A stretch of 64,000 bases of DNA, taken from assembly GCA_017500935.1 (NCBI GenBank), contig JAFVXW010000011.1, positions 62,001 through 126,000 of the forward strand, read 5' to 3'. The stretch comes from Lachnospiraceae bacterium (GTDB lineage Bacteria > Bacillota > Clostridia > Lachnospirales > Lachnospiraceae). The notes beneath the pieces were generated by a model. The model ran no database searches, was not told the origin of the DNA, and worked only from the letters and a program-made list of their open reading frames with translations. A program made the position numbers and the translations under genes. Positions 16,594-30,491 of this stretch are shown here, piece by piece (the first letter of the stretch is position 1; every line of letters starts with the position of its first letter).

Positions 16594-18000
16594 ATGAATA
16601 CTTCCACTGCCCCCAAAAAGAAATCTCTTTTTCCCAATATGAACCGGGAAATGTTTTTCATCATTATGAGTCTTGCCTGGCCCACCATGCTGGAACAGGT
16701 CATGCAGACTGCCGTTTCCTACATCGATACCGCCATGGTAGGAGCGCTTGGAACCCAGGCAACTGCTGCTGTCGGTTCCACCACCACGATCAACTGGCTT
16801 TTGGGCAGCACCACCGCTGCCATGGGTGTCGGCTTTTTGGCCTTCATCGCAAAAGCCTGCGGTGCCCAGGACCGGGAATCCGCAAAAAAAGCAGTTTCCC
16901 AGGCGGTTCTGGCAACTCTGGTGGTAGGTGTCGCCTTTACGATACTTGCCCTGTCTTTAAGCAGCTATGTTCCTGTGTGGATGCAGGTGGATGAAAGCAT
17001 TCAGAAACTGGCCGCCCAGTATTTCTTCATTATTTATGTGCCCATGCTGCCGCGTACGGCAAGCACCATCTTCGGCACGGCTCTGCGCGCCGCAGGAGAT
17101 ACCAAATCTCCCATGAAGATCGGCATCTTAATGAATGTCATCAACATCATTTTAAACTTTGTGCTGATCTATCCGACCCGCACGGTAACTTTATTTTCTA
17201 CATCCTTTACAGTATACGGTGCCGGAATGGGCGTGATCGGCGCTGCCTTCGCAAGTGCGATCGCATTTACAGTCGGCGGTATCATGATCACAGTTGTACT
17301 GTTTAAGCACCCCATGATTTCTCCGCGCGGCACTTCCCTGCGGCCGGATATGGAAATTCTTGGTCCCTGCCTGCGGGTAGCCATTCCCAATATGCTGCAG
17401 CGTTTCGGAACCTCTCTGGGTTATGTGGCATTTGCCGCCATGATCAACTCTCTGGGCGAGATATCCACCGCTGCCCATACCATTGCCAACACCGTGGAAT
17501 CCGCCTTTTACATTCCCGGATACGGTATGCAGACAGCCGCTGCCACTCTTGCCGGCAATGCCTACGGTGCCAATGACAAAAAGAAAATGGACGATCTGGG
17601 AGCCATGTTTATTCCCATTGTCACCATACTGATGATCTTTTCCGGTGCATGCCTGTTTGCTTTTGCCCCTGAGCTGATGCAAATCTTTTCCAAAAGTGAT
17701 GATGTTGTCACTCTTGGCACCACCGTTCTTCGCATGGTAGCTGTTTCCGAGCCGTTTTACGGCTTCTCTATCATCGTGGAAGGCTTTATGCAGGGTGTCG
17801 GCAGAACCAAAGCCCCCTTTGTCTACAACATCATCGGTATGTGGGGTGTGCGCATCGTCGGTACCTTTTTGCTGACACAGCTTCTGGGAATGGGACTGGT
17901 TGCCGCATGGGGCTGTATGATCGCCCATAACATGCTCTTATTTGTCCTCTATGTAAGATGCCATGTCAAAAAACTGTGGAATCCGCTGGTTACAGCATAA
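16594..18000 (+). CDS. MATE-family efflux transporter
   Basis: 468 residues with about 12 membrane segments in two MatE halves, for example MSLAWPTMLEQVMQTAVSYIDTAMVGALG at the start (first 20-residue core LAWPTMLEQVMQTAVSYIDT) and VAIPNMLQRFGTSLGY opening the second half. MATE proteins export cationic drugs or metabolites driven by Na+ or H+. ATG 16594 follows AGGGAG, 16 bp after the GH78-like gene. The pairing with a glycosidase is unusual: it may export an aglycone freed from a plant glycoside such as a rhamnosylated flavonoid. That is inference. Confidence 0.9.
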   Translation: MNTSTAPKKKSLFPNMNREMFFIIMSLAWPTMLEQVMQTAVSYIDTAMVGALGTQATAAVGSTTTINWLLGSTTAAMGVGFLAFIAKACGAQDRESAKKAVSQAVLATLVVGVAFTILALSLSSYVPVWMQVDESIQKLAAQYFFIIYVPMLPRTASTIFGTALRAAGDTKSPMKIGILMNVINIILNFVLIYPTRTVTLFSTSFTVYGAGMGVIGAAFASAIAFTVGGIMITVVLFKHPMISPRGTSLRPDMEILGPCLRVAIPNMLQRFGTSLGYVAFAAMINSLGEISTAAHTIANTVESAFYIPGYGMQTAAATLAGNAYGANDKKKMDDLGAMFIPIVTILMIFSGACLFAFAPELMQIFSKSDDVVTLGTTVLRMVAVSEPFYGFSIIVEGFMQGVGRTKAPFVYNIIGMWGVRIVGTFLLTQLLGMGLVAAWGCMIAHNMLLFVLYVRCHVKKLWNPLVTA

Positions 18001-18020
18001 GCATAAAAGAATATACATAC

Positions 18021-18067
18021 AAAAACGGGCAGCGACTCTTGCGCAAAAGTCGCTGCCCTCATTTTTT
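18021..18067. terminator. Bidirectional terminator between MATE and degV genes
   Basis: GGGCAGCGACT (18027-18037) pairs with AGTCGCTGCCC (18048-18058). Six Ts follow on the plus strand and an A-run precedes it, giving Ts on the minus strand, so it can serve both converging genes. Confidence 0.82.
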
Positions 18068-18076
18068 ATACAGACA

Positions 18077-18931
18077 TTAATTTTCAATAAAAAGGACACC
18101 CAGAGTACCCGGACCGCAATGGCTTGTAATAACGCAGCCTGCGCGGGTGATGAGGATTTCCTCAAAATAATTCAGTGCTTCCAGCTGTTCTTTTACCGCA
18201 TCGATCACTGCCTGGTCACATCCGGAATGAGTCAGAAAAACGCGGTCCTTCTTTGCGTTCAGCAAAGCAGGAGTCATATCCTTGACATATTCCAAAATAA
18301 CGCGTTCCATCTTGCCGCGATACTTTTTGGAAGGATGCATCGCACCGTCTTCCACCACGATGGAAGGATGGAGCTTTAACACACTGCCTGCCAGCGCTGC
18401 AACGCCGCTGCAGCGGCCTCCGCGATGCAGATAGGTAAGGGTGTCTACCACAAAGCTTGCGCGCACCTTAGGCTGCAGGGCTGTGATCTTTTCCACAATT
18501 TCAGCTGCAGACATACCCTGCTGTGCCAGGATGGCTGCCTCAATGATCTGCAGACCGATACCGGTGGAAAGATTTTTGGAATCCACCACAAAAATTCTGT
18601 CTTCTGCTTCCAGACTTTCTGCCGCCAGACGCATTACATTCATGCAGCCGGACATCTGTGCAGACAGACAAAAACAAATGATCTCATTATCTTCTTCCAG
18701 ATACTTTTCCAGCGTTTCAATGGCTTCTGCCGGAGAAGGAGTGGAGGTCTTGGGTGTTGCCTCATTGGCATCGGACCATGCATAGATCTCATCGGGTGTG
18801 ATATCCACACCGTCCAGATAGGACTTTTCTCCAAGATGTACATGCAGTGAAAATCTTCCAATCTGATAACGCTCCAGCAGTTCTTTGGAAAGATCGCTGG
18901 TGCTGTCAGTGATAATCGTTACCTTTTTCAT
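18077..18931 (-). CDS. DegV family fatty acid-binding protein
   Basis: 284 residues. It opens with VTIITDSTSDLSKEL, the DegV signature whose Ser/Thr bind the fatty acid carboxylate, with LHVHLGEKSYLDGVDITPDE after it and VVDTLTYLHRGGRCSG in the middle. DegV/FakB-type proteins present fatty acids to the FakA kinase for phospholipid synthesis. The ATG at 18931 is chosen; a TTG two codons earlier is spaced better from the GGGAG and is an alternative start. Single gene between terminators. Confidence 0.9.
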   Translation of the reverse strand: MKKVTIITDSTSDLSKELLERYQIGRFSLHVHLGEKSYLDGVDITPDEIYAWSDANEATPKTSTPSPAEAIETLEKYLEEDNEIICFCLSAQMSGCMNVMRLAAESLEAEDRIFVVDSKNLSTGIGLQIIEAAILAQQGMSAAEIVEKITALQPKVRASFVVDTLTYLHRGGRCSGVAALAGSVLKLHPSIVVEDGAMHPSKKYRGKMERVILEYVKDMTPALLNAKKDRVFLTHSGCDQAVIDAVKEQLEALNYFEEILITRAGCVITSHCGPGTLGVLFIEN

Positions 18932-19055
18932 ACTCAAATCATATCTCCCTGTTATAAATCCGGACAAACCGGTACCATAATAACATTATATTCCGGGATA
19001 CTATATAACGCTTTTTACAACTCAATCTCAACTTTTTTTCAATTATTGTTGATAA

Positions 19056-20099
19056 TCATTCCTTCACCGGCAGGGTAACCGTAAAACAGCAGCCTTTTTC
19101 TGTTCTGTTCTTTACGGAAATTTCCCCTCCGCAAACCCGGACGATCTTCATGGCAAGCGCCAGTCCCAGTCCGTTGCCTTCTTCCTTATGGGAGTTGTCG
19201 CCCTGATAAAACTTGTCAAAAATATGTTTTTGTGCTTCCTCCGGAATGCCGCATCCTTCATCCTCGATCCAAAAACAGATCTTTCCCTCCTGACGCTGCA
19301 GATTCATACTGATATTTCCGCCTGCAGGGCTGAATTTGATGGCATTTCCCAAAAGATTATTCCATACATGATACAAAAGGCTCTCATGGCCGAAATACTC
19401 CAGCGCTTCCAGCTCTACCTCAAATTCGATATCCTTTTTTTCCCATTCTGCTTCCAGCATCAAAAGAGACTGTCTGATCTGCTCATCAAGACGAAACGAT
19501 GTCTTTTTGCTGCTGATCGCCTGATTGTCAATTTTTGACAACAGTAAAATATTGCCTACCAGTGTGGACAGACGCCGTGTATTGGTCAAAATCTTGCCCA
19601 CATAAACAGCCTGTTCTCCTCCCGGCTCAAGCTCACTGCCCTGCAGCAAAGTAGCATAGCCTTCGATGGCGCTGATCGGCGTCTTAAATTCATGGGAAAC
19701 ATTGGACACAAAATCAGTCTGCAGAATCTCGGTCGCGCCAAGTTCCTTGGCCATCAGGTTAAAATTGGCATTGATCTTGCGGATCTCCTTTAAGCCCTTA
19801 TCCGTATGCAGCCGGACACTGTAATCGCCCTGCGCCACCTGCCGCATCGCATTTTCAAGATCCACCAGCGGCTTTAAAAACCAGTTTGCCAGAAAATAGG
19901 CAATACCGCCGCCCACCAGAATGCTGACCGCATAAAACCAGACCAGATCCGGGATGTCAATGGAAATGGGCAGCAGCCGCCCCAGCTTGGACACAAGCCA
20001 AGAGATCAAAACCACCAGCATCAGCTCCAGCAGGATCAGGGATGTAAATAAAAGACGCACACTCAAAAGTGTGCTCTTTTTGTTTCTGTTTTTTTTCAT
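19056..20099 (-). CDS. Sensor histidine kinase (HAMP, HisKA, HATPase)
   Basis: 347 residues. Two N-terminal membrane helices (about 12-40 and 50-72) with only a short outer segment between them, a HAMP linker (FLKPLVDLENAMRQVAQGDYS), HisKA with the phospho-acceptor in SNVSHEFKTPIS, and the ATPase domain with the N box NNLLGNAIKFSP, G1 DEGCGIPEE, F box FDKFYQGD and G2 GNGLGLALA. The small outer region means that the signal is likely sensed in the membrane or through a partner. It overlaps the response regulator stop by 4 bp (ATGA), so they are translationally coupled. Confidence 0.95.
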   Translation of the reverse strand: MKKNRNKKSTLLSVRLLFTSLILLELMLVVLISWLVSKLGRLLPISIDIPDLVWFYAVSILVGGGIAYFLANWFLKPLVDLENAMRQVAQGDYSVRLHTDKGLKEIRKINANFNLMAKELGATEILQTDFVSNVSHEFKTPISAIEGYATLLQGSELEPGGEQAVYVGKILTNTRRLSTLVGNILLLSKIDNQAISSKKTSFRLDEQIRQSLLMLEAEWEKKDIEFEVELEALEYFGHESLLYHVWNNLLGNAIKFSPAGGNISMNLQRQEGKICFWIEDEGCGIPEEAQKHIFDKFYQGDNSHKEEGNGLGLALAMKIVRVCGGEISVKNRTEKGCCFTVTLPVKE

Positions 20100-20767
20100 A
20101 AGCGTATCACCTTATATCCGACACCGCGCATGGTAACGATCTTAAAATCCGTATTGTTCCGGAAACGGTCCCGGAGTCTGCCGATATGTACATCCACGGT
20201 ATGGGTATCACTTTCACTTTCATATCCCCAGATATCATCCATCAGCTGCTGACGGGTAAAAATCTTGCCTGGAAAGGATGCCATCTTGTAAAGCAGCATA
20301 AATTCCTTCTGCGGCAGCACAAAACTCTCATTATTTGTCGTGACTGTCAGCGAATCACACTCCAGCACCGTAGACCCAATGGTCTGACGGCGCTCGTTGA
20401 TCATCTGCGCCCTGCGCAGCAGCGCGCCGACACGAAGCACCATTTCATTGACATTAATGGGTTTTACCATATAATCATCGGTTCCGGAAATAAATCCCAG
20501 CCGCATATCATCAAAGGCATCCTTGGCCGTGATCATAAGCACCGGCGTTGTCGAACCGGATGCGCGCAGAAGCCGCACCAGCTCATAACCGTCCATCACC
20601 GGCATCATAATATCTGAAATGATCAGATCAAAATATTCCGCATCCAGTGCATCCAGTGCTTCTTTTCCGTTTGTAACACCTTTTACCGTATATCCGTTCT
20701 TGGTCAGTACATACATAAATAACTGACAAAGTTCTCTGTCATCTTCCGCGATCAGAATTTTTAACAT
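20096..20767 (-). CDS. OmpR/PhoB-family response regulator
   Basis: 223 residues. Receiver domain 1-120 with the acidic pair EDD, phospho-acceptor Asp in DLIISDIMMPVMDG, the switch Thr/Ser in PVLMITAKD and Lys in VKPIN. The C-terminal winged helix (LPQKEFMLLYKMAS, IWGYESESDTHTVDVHIGRLR, VRGVGYKV-type end) binds DNA. First gene of the two-component unit, with its own promoter at 20803-20831. Likely target: the adjacent lipoprotein gene, or envelope genes elsewhere. Confidence 0.95.
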   Translation of the reverse strand: MLKILIAEDDRELCQLFMYVLTKNGYTVKGVTNGKEALDALDAEYFDLIISDIMMPVMDGYELVRLLRASGSTTPVLMITAKDAFDDMRLGFISGTDDYMVKPINVNEMVLRVGALLRRAQMINERRQTIGSTVLECDSLTVTTNNESFVLPQKEFMLLYKMASFPGKIFTRQQLMDDIWGYESESDTHTVDVHIGRLRDRFRNNTDFKIVTMRGVGYKVIRL

Positions 20768-20802
20768 AACAATCCTCTCAGCTTCGTTTGTTTTTCCTTA
20801 TC

Positions 20803-20831
20803 ATAATACCCTTTTCTCAAAACTTTCTCAA
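20803..20831 (-). promoter_or_regulatory. Promoter of the two-component system
   Basis: Minus strand TTGAGA (20826-20831), 17 bp, TATTAT (20803-20808), about 36 bp before the response regulator start. Several TTGAG words lie upstream (also TTGACT further out). Confidence 0.5.
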
Positions 20832-20861
20832 CCCAGAGTCAACGATTCTTGAAAAAATAAG

Positions 20862-21662
20862 CTAAGGCGTATACCTGCGCAGAATCCCGGTAATGACGCC
20901 GTCTGTCACTGTGATCTGCGTATTGAGTTCGCTGCAGACATAAGGCTGCGTCTCTTCAAGATGCGCTTTAAGTTCTGTCAGGGAAACTTCCGCCCCTTCA
21001 TTGTCCATGCAATAATCCACAAATACCGCCTCCTCAGCAAACGGCAGCGTGATACTGCCAATGCTTTGGTAAAGCGGAAAATCATTTTCCCTCACGATGC
21101 GGTAATAAAGCATGTCCCCGTCTGCATAGCATCTGAAATCATAACCGCCCTGCTCCATTCCGCCATTGAGCAGGATATCGCTTTCCCCGCTGACAGGACT
21201 GGTAAAAATCCCGACCTCCTTAGCCAGGATATCCTGACCGGCAATCTGTACCGTATCTTTTTCTTTCATTTCAAAAATATCCTCCGGCACATAACGGTCA
21301 TAGGAAAAAATTACCACTGTAAGCGTCATTTCCTCTTCTGTGATCACAAGGTCCTCTGATTCAAATGCCGCCGCATATTCCCCATCCTTTAAGGTATCTG
21401 TCAGAACCAGACCTGCCATCGGCAGTATGTATTTCGGCTCATCTGTTTCATCCTGCACTGCAGCTTCTGCTTTCTTCTGCTTTAGATCCTGCAGTGTTTC
21501 TTTCTGCTCCTTTTGGCTGTCTGCTGCTTTTTCTTCGCTGACTGTTTCCTGCTGTATCTTTGCTGTTTCCTTTTCCTGTACTGTGTTTTCTGCCCGCTCA
21601 CAGGAAACAAGGCAGACTGCCATTGCCAGCATTCCCATGAATGTCATCCATTTTTTTCTCAT
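20862..21662 (-). CDS. Predicted lipoprotein of unknown function
   Basis: 266 residues. A lipoprotein signal peptide ends in the lipobox LVSC (Cys about residue 21), followed by a Glu/Lys/Gln-rich low-complexity linker to about residue 75 and a globular domain with repeated beta-strand patterns. The mature protein should sit on the outer face of the membrane. GGAGG is 6-7 nt before ATG 21662; an ATG two codons upstream lies on top of the ribosome site. It precedes the two-component genes on the same strand by 94 bp, so it could be an auxiliary sensor or a target. No family recognised. Confidence 0.75.
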   Translation of the reverse strand: MRKKWMTFMGMLAMAVCLVSCERAENTVQEKETAKIQQETVSEEKAADSQKEQKETLQDLKQKKAEAAVQDETDEPKYILPMAGLVLTDTLKDGEYAAAFESEDLVITEEEMTLTVVIFSYDRYVPEDIFEMKEKDTVQIAGQDILAKEVGIFTSPVSGESDILLNGGMEQGGYDFRCYADGDMLYYRIVRENDFPLYQSIGSITLPFAEEAVFVDYCMDNEGAEVSLTELKAHLEETQPYVCSELNTQITVTDGVITGILRRYTP

Positions 21663-21820
21663 AAACATCCTCCTTTCCTGCTCTCTATCTGTTCCTATTA
21701 TAAACCAAATATCTTAATAATTTGTTACGAAAAAAATAATATTTATCTTTTCAGACGTAAATCTTGCTTTCAGGGATTCTTCTGCGTTAAGATAAAGTCA
21801 CAAAGCGAGGTATTGATACA

Positions 21821-22750
21821 ATGACATTTCTGATTATTTTCATTCTTCTGGCCGCGGTCATTCTGGGAGGCTCCTATTATGCCTACCGTTTTGTCTTCTA
21901 TCATAAACCGCTGCCGACGGATCCTCCCTATCGTCTTCCGGAAGGAGATGCCTACCAAAAAGCACTTCCCAAGTTAAAAATCTGGGCCGAAGCCATGTAT
22001 GCGCGCCCCTTTGAACCGGTAACGATCATATCCCGTGACGGCCTTACCTTATTTGGACGTTATTACCATACCGCAGACAATGCTCCCCTGCAGATTCAGT
22101 GTCATGGATATAAGGGCAGTGCCTTCATCGACTTTTGCGGCGGCAGTGCGCTTGCAAAGACGCTTGGACACAATGCGCTGGTCATTGATCAGCGGGCCCA
22201 CGGAAAAAGCGAAGGCCACACGATTTCCTTTGGAATCAGGGAACGTCTGGACTGTCTTTCCTGGATTGCCTATGCCAATGAACGTTTCGGCAGCCAGACA
22301 CCCATCATCCTCTGCGGGCTGTCCATGGGTGCTGCCAGTGTGTTAATGGCATCCGGAGAAGAGCTTCCTGCCAATGTAAAAGGGATTTTTGCAGACTGTC
22401 CCTACTCTTCTCCCAAAGAGATCATCTGTAAAGTAGGAAAAGACCTGCATCTGCCTTCTGCACTGCTTTATCCCTTTGTCAGACTGGGGGCGCTTTTGTT
22501 CGGACATATTAATCCGGAAGAAACAGATGCCGTAAGAGCTGTACAGCGGGCTAAAGTTCCGATCCTTTTGATCCACGGTGAAGCGGACACGTTTGTTCCC
22601 TGTGATATGAGCCGGCAGATCTACAAAAACTGTGCATCCGACATCACATTTGTCACAGTGCCTGATGCCGGACACGGACTTTGCTATACCGTTTCACCCG
22701 ATATTTATAAACAAGCCGTAACCGGATTTTTTGACCGGATCCTGCAGTAA
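21821..22750 (+). CDS. Membrane-anchored alpha/beta hydrolase
   Basis: 309 residues. An N-terminal membrane helix (about 1-22) precedes an alpha/beta hydrolase fold. The nucleophile elbow GLSMGAAS carries the Ser, HGEADTFVP the Asp and DAGHGL the His; VIDQRAHGKSEG is the typical strand-4 region. It resembles the YhfR/BEM46-like serine hydrolases found in clostridia. The ATG follows a GCGAGG site. Divergent from the lipoprotein gene and 29 bp before the glycan operon, from which it may be expressed independently. Substrate unknown. Confidence 0.85.
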   Translation: MTFLIIFILLAAVILGGSYYAYRFVFYHKPLPTDPPYRLPEGDAYQKALPKLKIWAEAMYARPFEPVTIISRDGLTLFGRYYHTADNAPLQIQCHGYKGSAFIDFCGGSALAKTLGHNALVIDQRAHGKSEGHTISFGIRERLDCLSWIAYANERFGSQTPIILCGLSMGAASVLMASGEELPANVKGIFADCPYSSPKEIICKVGKDLHLPSALLYPFVRLGALLFGHINPEETDAVRAVQRAKVPILLIHGEADTFVPCDMSRQIYKNCASDITFVTVPDAGHGLCYTVSPDIYKQAVTGFFDRILQ

Positions 22751-22779
22751 ATATAAAACAAACAGAAAGTGAGCACATC

Positions 22780-24693
22780 ATGAAAAAAGACTACGCAAAA
22801 ACAACACATATGGATGCCTGGCTGCGCCATCCCGTTCTGGGCGATCCCTCCTTTGACAGCTTTGAGCGTCTGGGCGATACGGTTCATAAGTCCCAGCCCC
22901 CCTATGAATGGGCTGTAAACGGTTCTTTATTCTGCGATTTTGACGGCAGCTGGTATTACTATGCCGGTCTGTACGGCTACGGCTACCGCGGCAGCCTCCG
23001 CAGCCGTTTTAAAATCTACCGTTCCGCCGATAAGGGCATGAGCTGGGAAGATCTTGGATGGGGTTTTGAAGAAGGTTTTGTCTTTGACGGCCATGAAACT
23101 CCCGCCGACGGCTGCCCTGACGTGGTGCTTTACTGGGACGAAACCTACAAAAAGTATCTGCTGACCTATGACTGCAGCACCAATGATTTTACCTGGGAGA
23201 CGGCACATTCTCCCGAAGGACACAAAATAGACAGCGGTGCAGCCATCGCCTGGGCAGATTCTCCTGCAGGTCCTTTTACCCGTGTCCCGGAAATGTTTTT
23301 ATCAAACAGAACCCATCACGGCGTACTGGGCCGTTTCAGCCGTTTTTATGCCTCCTGTGTGGTTCCCCGCAAAAACGATTATGCCGCTTTTTGCCTGTGT
23401 GATTCCAACCAGCATTTTGCGTGGGGTCTGGCAGTTCTGACAGCTCCCACTCCGGAAGGCCCCTGGTCTGCACCTCATCTGGTATTAAGCTGTGACCGTC
23501 CCGAATATTATCCCTGCCCCGTGGAATTTTTCCCCGTGGAAGTACAGGGTGACAAGGTGCTGGCACACGCTACCTCCGTTGCCAAAAACCGCAACTATCA
23601 GGCAATTTTTACTGCTGATCTGGAAAGTGCGCATGACCCTGCAGCATGGACGCTGACCGACGACGGCAATGTATGGCATTCCCGCGACCATGAAGATGAA
23701 TATTTCGGTATCTGGGGACAGACCATCCACGGTTTTGTGGAGCAGGAAACCGGCCGCTATATCGTGATGTTCCCTTCCAAGGATGAAAATGATCACGGTA
23801 CTTTAAATCTGGCATGGCGTCCTTTTGACACGCCCCACACCGACGGTTTTACCCTGACCGGTCATGAAGGCTTTTCCGTATCTCCCCTGCTTGCCGCTTA
23901 CGACAATTTTGAACTCAACGCCGAATTTACCACCAAAGGCTGCGTGGATATCGCCTTTGACTACCGCGGCATTTTAGGCCCCGATGACAGCTGTGCGGAT
24001 TCTTCCCCCGCCATGACTGCCCTGACCAACTATACGGCTGTGCGCATCTGTGAAAATGAAGGCTGTATCGTTTCCGTAAGTCCCCAGGGCTATGCTGATC
24101 CCATGGCGGAAGCCCAGACAGCCGAATATATTACCCGCCTGCGCATCAAAAAATATGCAGGAAAGGTAAATATCCATATTAATGATGTTCTGCTCTGTGA
24201 AAATCAGGAAGTAAAATCCGGTGCACCCGCGCCGCTGGCACTGATCGTAATGCCCCGCAGCCGCATCGACTGCACCAGATTTGAGATCACAGGAACCCCT
24301 GAACCCTACATCCATCTCTGGAACGCTGTAGATGCCCTTTTAGGCGCCGGTCAGCTGATGCCCGATGAAGATGAGGTGGAAACAACCGATGCGATCGCAC
24401 CCGACCGCTGGCACCGTATTCCGGGCGGTTACATCGGAGAAGGCAACATCAATGCAAAGTGGAATCTTCGCGGCTCTGCCTTTTCCGTACAGCTCCAGAA
24501 AGGCCCCGGTTTCGGAAAAGCCGGCATCTGGGTGGACGGCATGCTCTATGGTTCCATTGATCTGGACGGTGATGGTCTTGCAGAATACCGTATCGAAAAT
24601 CTTACCTTCGGCCGCCGCGCCATCCATGTCCGTCCCCTAAACGGACGTATCGGCATCAGAGGATGCGTGGCCTTCGGACCTGCTGTCAGCTGA
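22780..24693 (+). CDS. Beta-propeller glycoside hydrolase-like protein
   Basis: 637 residues with no signal peptide. The first 350 or so residues look like a five-bladed propeller of the GH43/GH32/GH117 type: repeated 'W...DP.S'-like and 'YR S.D.g..W' strands (FKIYRSADKGMSWEDLG, AWADSPAGPFTRV), with acidic candidates in VNGSLFCDFDG, DGCPDVVLYWDE and CPVEFFPVE. The C-terminal 250 residues look like a beta-sandwich with a carbohydrate-binding character. The exact GH family is not recognised. First of four same-strand genes (with GH51, CE15-like and GH2), so it probably trims an arabinose- or galactose-bearing oligosaccharide. Confidence 0.6.
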   Translation: MKKDYAKTTHMDAWLRHPVLGDPSFDSFERLGDTVHKSQPPYEWAVNGSLFCDFDGSWYYYAGLYGYGYRGSLRSRFKIYRSADKGMSWEDLGWGFEEGFVFDGHETPADGCPDVVLYWDETYKKYLLTYDCSTNDFTWETAHSPEGHKIDSGAAIAWADSPAGPFTRVPEMFLSNRTHHGVLGRFSRFYASCVVPRKNDYAAFCLCDSNQHFAWGLAVLTAPTPEGPWSAPHLVLSCDRPEYYPCPVEFFPVEVQGDKVLAHATSVAKNRNYQAIFTADLESAHDPAAWTLTDDGNVWHSRDHEDEYFGIWGQTIHGFVEQETGRYIVMFPSKDENDHGTLNLAWRPFDTPHTDGFTLTGHEGFSVSPLLAAYDNFELNAEFTTKGCVDIAFDYRGILGPDDSCADSSPAMTALTNYTAVRICENEGCIVSVSPQGYADPMAEAQTAEYITRLRIKKYAGKVNIHINDVLLCENQEVKSGAPAPLALIVMPRSRIDCTRFEITGTPEPYIHLWNAVDALLGAGQLMPDEDEVETTDAIAPDRWHRIPGGYIGEGNINAKWNLRGSAFSVQLQKGPGFGKAGIWVDGMLYGSIDLDGDGLAEYRIENLTFGRRAIHVRPLNGRIGIRGCVAFGPAVS

Positions 24694-24762
24694 TCCGCCA
24701 ATTGACAATTTTGCCCCTTTAACCTGTTCATCGATTTATTTTTCAGGAAGGAACGGTAACGC

Positions 24763-26274
24763 ATGAAAATCACATTCAGTCCCAAAAACAGAATCGGCCA
24801 GGCCAATCCCATGATCTTCGGTCACTTTCTGGAACATTTTCACCGCCAGATCTACAGCGGTGTTTATGATCCGCAGTCTCCTTTTGCAGACGAAGACGGC
24901 TTCCGCACCGACGTGCTGGAAGCGCTGCGCCGTATCAAAACACCTATTATCCGCTGGCCCGGCGGCTGCTATGTCTCTGCCTATGACTGGCATTACGGCG
25001 TGGGCAAAAACCGCACTGCCACCTATGACAAAGCGTGGCGTGTGGAAGAATCCAACGCCTTTGGCACCGATGAATTTGTAAAACTCTGCCGCAAACTGGA
25101 CTGTGAGCCTTATATCTGCACCAATGCCGGAACCGGTACCGCAGAACAAATGAGTGACTGGGTGGAATACTGCAATCTGGAAACTATGGGCCGTTTTGCC
25201 AAAGAACGCATCGAAAACGGCTATGAACAGCCCCACGCAGTCAAATTCTGGAGTATCGGCAATGAAAACTGGGGAGACCACGAGATCGGTTCCAAAGACT
25301 GCGAAGAATGGGGACGTCTGGTTCGTGAATCTGCAAAAATGATGCTGCGCGTAGATCCCACTCTGGAGTTGTCTGCAGCTTCCATTGATGATCTGGACTG
25401 GAACTTAAATCTCCTTCGGTCTGCCGGAAAATATCTGGACTGGATCTCCATTCACGGTTATTGGGATTTCTCCCCCGATGGTCTGACCTACGCCGATTAC
25501 GATGCCGTAGTGCTACGCACCGGAGAAGCCATCAGCGGCAGTATCAACCGGGTTCGCGCCTACCTGACTGCTTTCGGTCTGGAAAAACGCATAAAAATTG
25601 CTTTCGATGAATGGAATCTGCGCGGATGGTTTCATCCCAATGTCATGGATATCTGGGAAAGAGACGGCAAACGAAAGGAAGACAAAGATTTTTATGAACA
25701 GCAGGTCATCGGCCCCCGCAGCAGAAACGACAACAATGCCATTTATACCATGGCAGATGCCGTTTTTTCAGCAGCCTTCTTAAATATCTGCCTGCGCAAC
25801 TGTGACATTGTGGGAATGGCATGTTTCTCTCCCATCGTCAACACCAGAGGCGCCATTTTCACCCACAAAGACGGCATTGTCCTGCGCCCGCAGTATTTTG
25901 TCTTTGACCTGTATGCAAATCTGCTGAAGGAAAATGTGCTGAATATCTGGGCTGAAGATGTACCTGTCATCACCGGATGTGACAATGGCAGAGAAGTCAG
26001 CGTAGACAGCATTGATCTTGTTGTTACTTACGGCGATAATACCTATGCTGTCGCTGCAGTCAATAAGGATCCCGGCAAAGCACAGATCGTGGATCTGTCC
26101 CTGATCGGAGATACTGTGTCACAGATGCGTATCCACACGGTAAACGGCCCCTCTGCGGATGCTTACAATGATATCGGAAAAACCGATGTCGGCATCACCG
26201 TTTCCGAATGGATGCCCTTTACCGGCAGCGTGATCCTTGATGCGCATTCCGTAAATATAATCGAAATCTGCTAA
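24763..26274 (+). CDS. GH51 alpha-L-arabinofuranosidase
   Basis: 503 residues, normal GH51 length. TIM barrel with IIRWPGGCYVSAYDW (family R.PGG.f), acid/base Glu168 in KFWSIGNENWG and nucleophile Glu283 in AFDEWNLRGW, then a C-terminal beta-sandwich ending SVNIIEIC. It removes terminal arabinofuranosyl groups from arabinoxylan, arabinan or arabinogalactan oligosaccharides. No signal peptide, so it works on imported material. The ATG at 24763 follows AAGGAA. It sits between the propeller protein (69 bp upstream) and the CE15-like esterase (48 bp downstream). Confidence 0.93.
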   Translation: MKITFSPKNRIGQANPMIFGHFLEHFHRQIYSGVYDPQSPFADEDGFRTDVLEALRRIKTPIIRWPGGCYVSAYDWHYGVGKNRTATYDKAWRVEESNAFGTDEFVKLCRKLDCEPYICTNAGTGTAEQMSDWVEYCNLETMGRFAKERIENGYEQPHAVKFWSIGNENWGDHEIGSKDCEEWGRLVRESAKMMLRVDPTLELSAASIDDLDWNLNLLRSAGKYLDWISIHGYWDFSPDGLTYADYDAVVLRTGEAISGSINRVRAYLTAFGLEKRIKIAFDEWNLRGWFHPNVMDIWERDGKRKEDKDFYEQQVIGPRSRNDNNAIYTMADAVFSAAFLNICLRNCDIVGMACFSPIVNTRGAIFTHKDGIVLRPQYFVFDLYANLLKENVLNIWAEDVPVITGCDNGREVSVDSIDLVVTYGDNTYAVAAVNKDPGKAQIVDLSLIGDTVSQMRIHTVNGPSADAYNDIGKTDVGITVSEWMPFTGSVILDAHSVNIIEIC

Positions 26275-26322
26275 ATAAAAAAGAACTGCCCTCAAAATCT
26301 CTTTTATAAAAGGAGTCCTGTT

Positions 26323-30451
<4,129 letters not shown>

Positions 30452-30491
30452 ACGCATTGTTCCAAAACAAATCATGCTCTTTAACTCCAAA

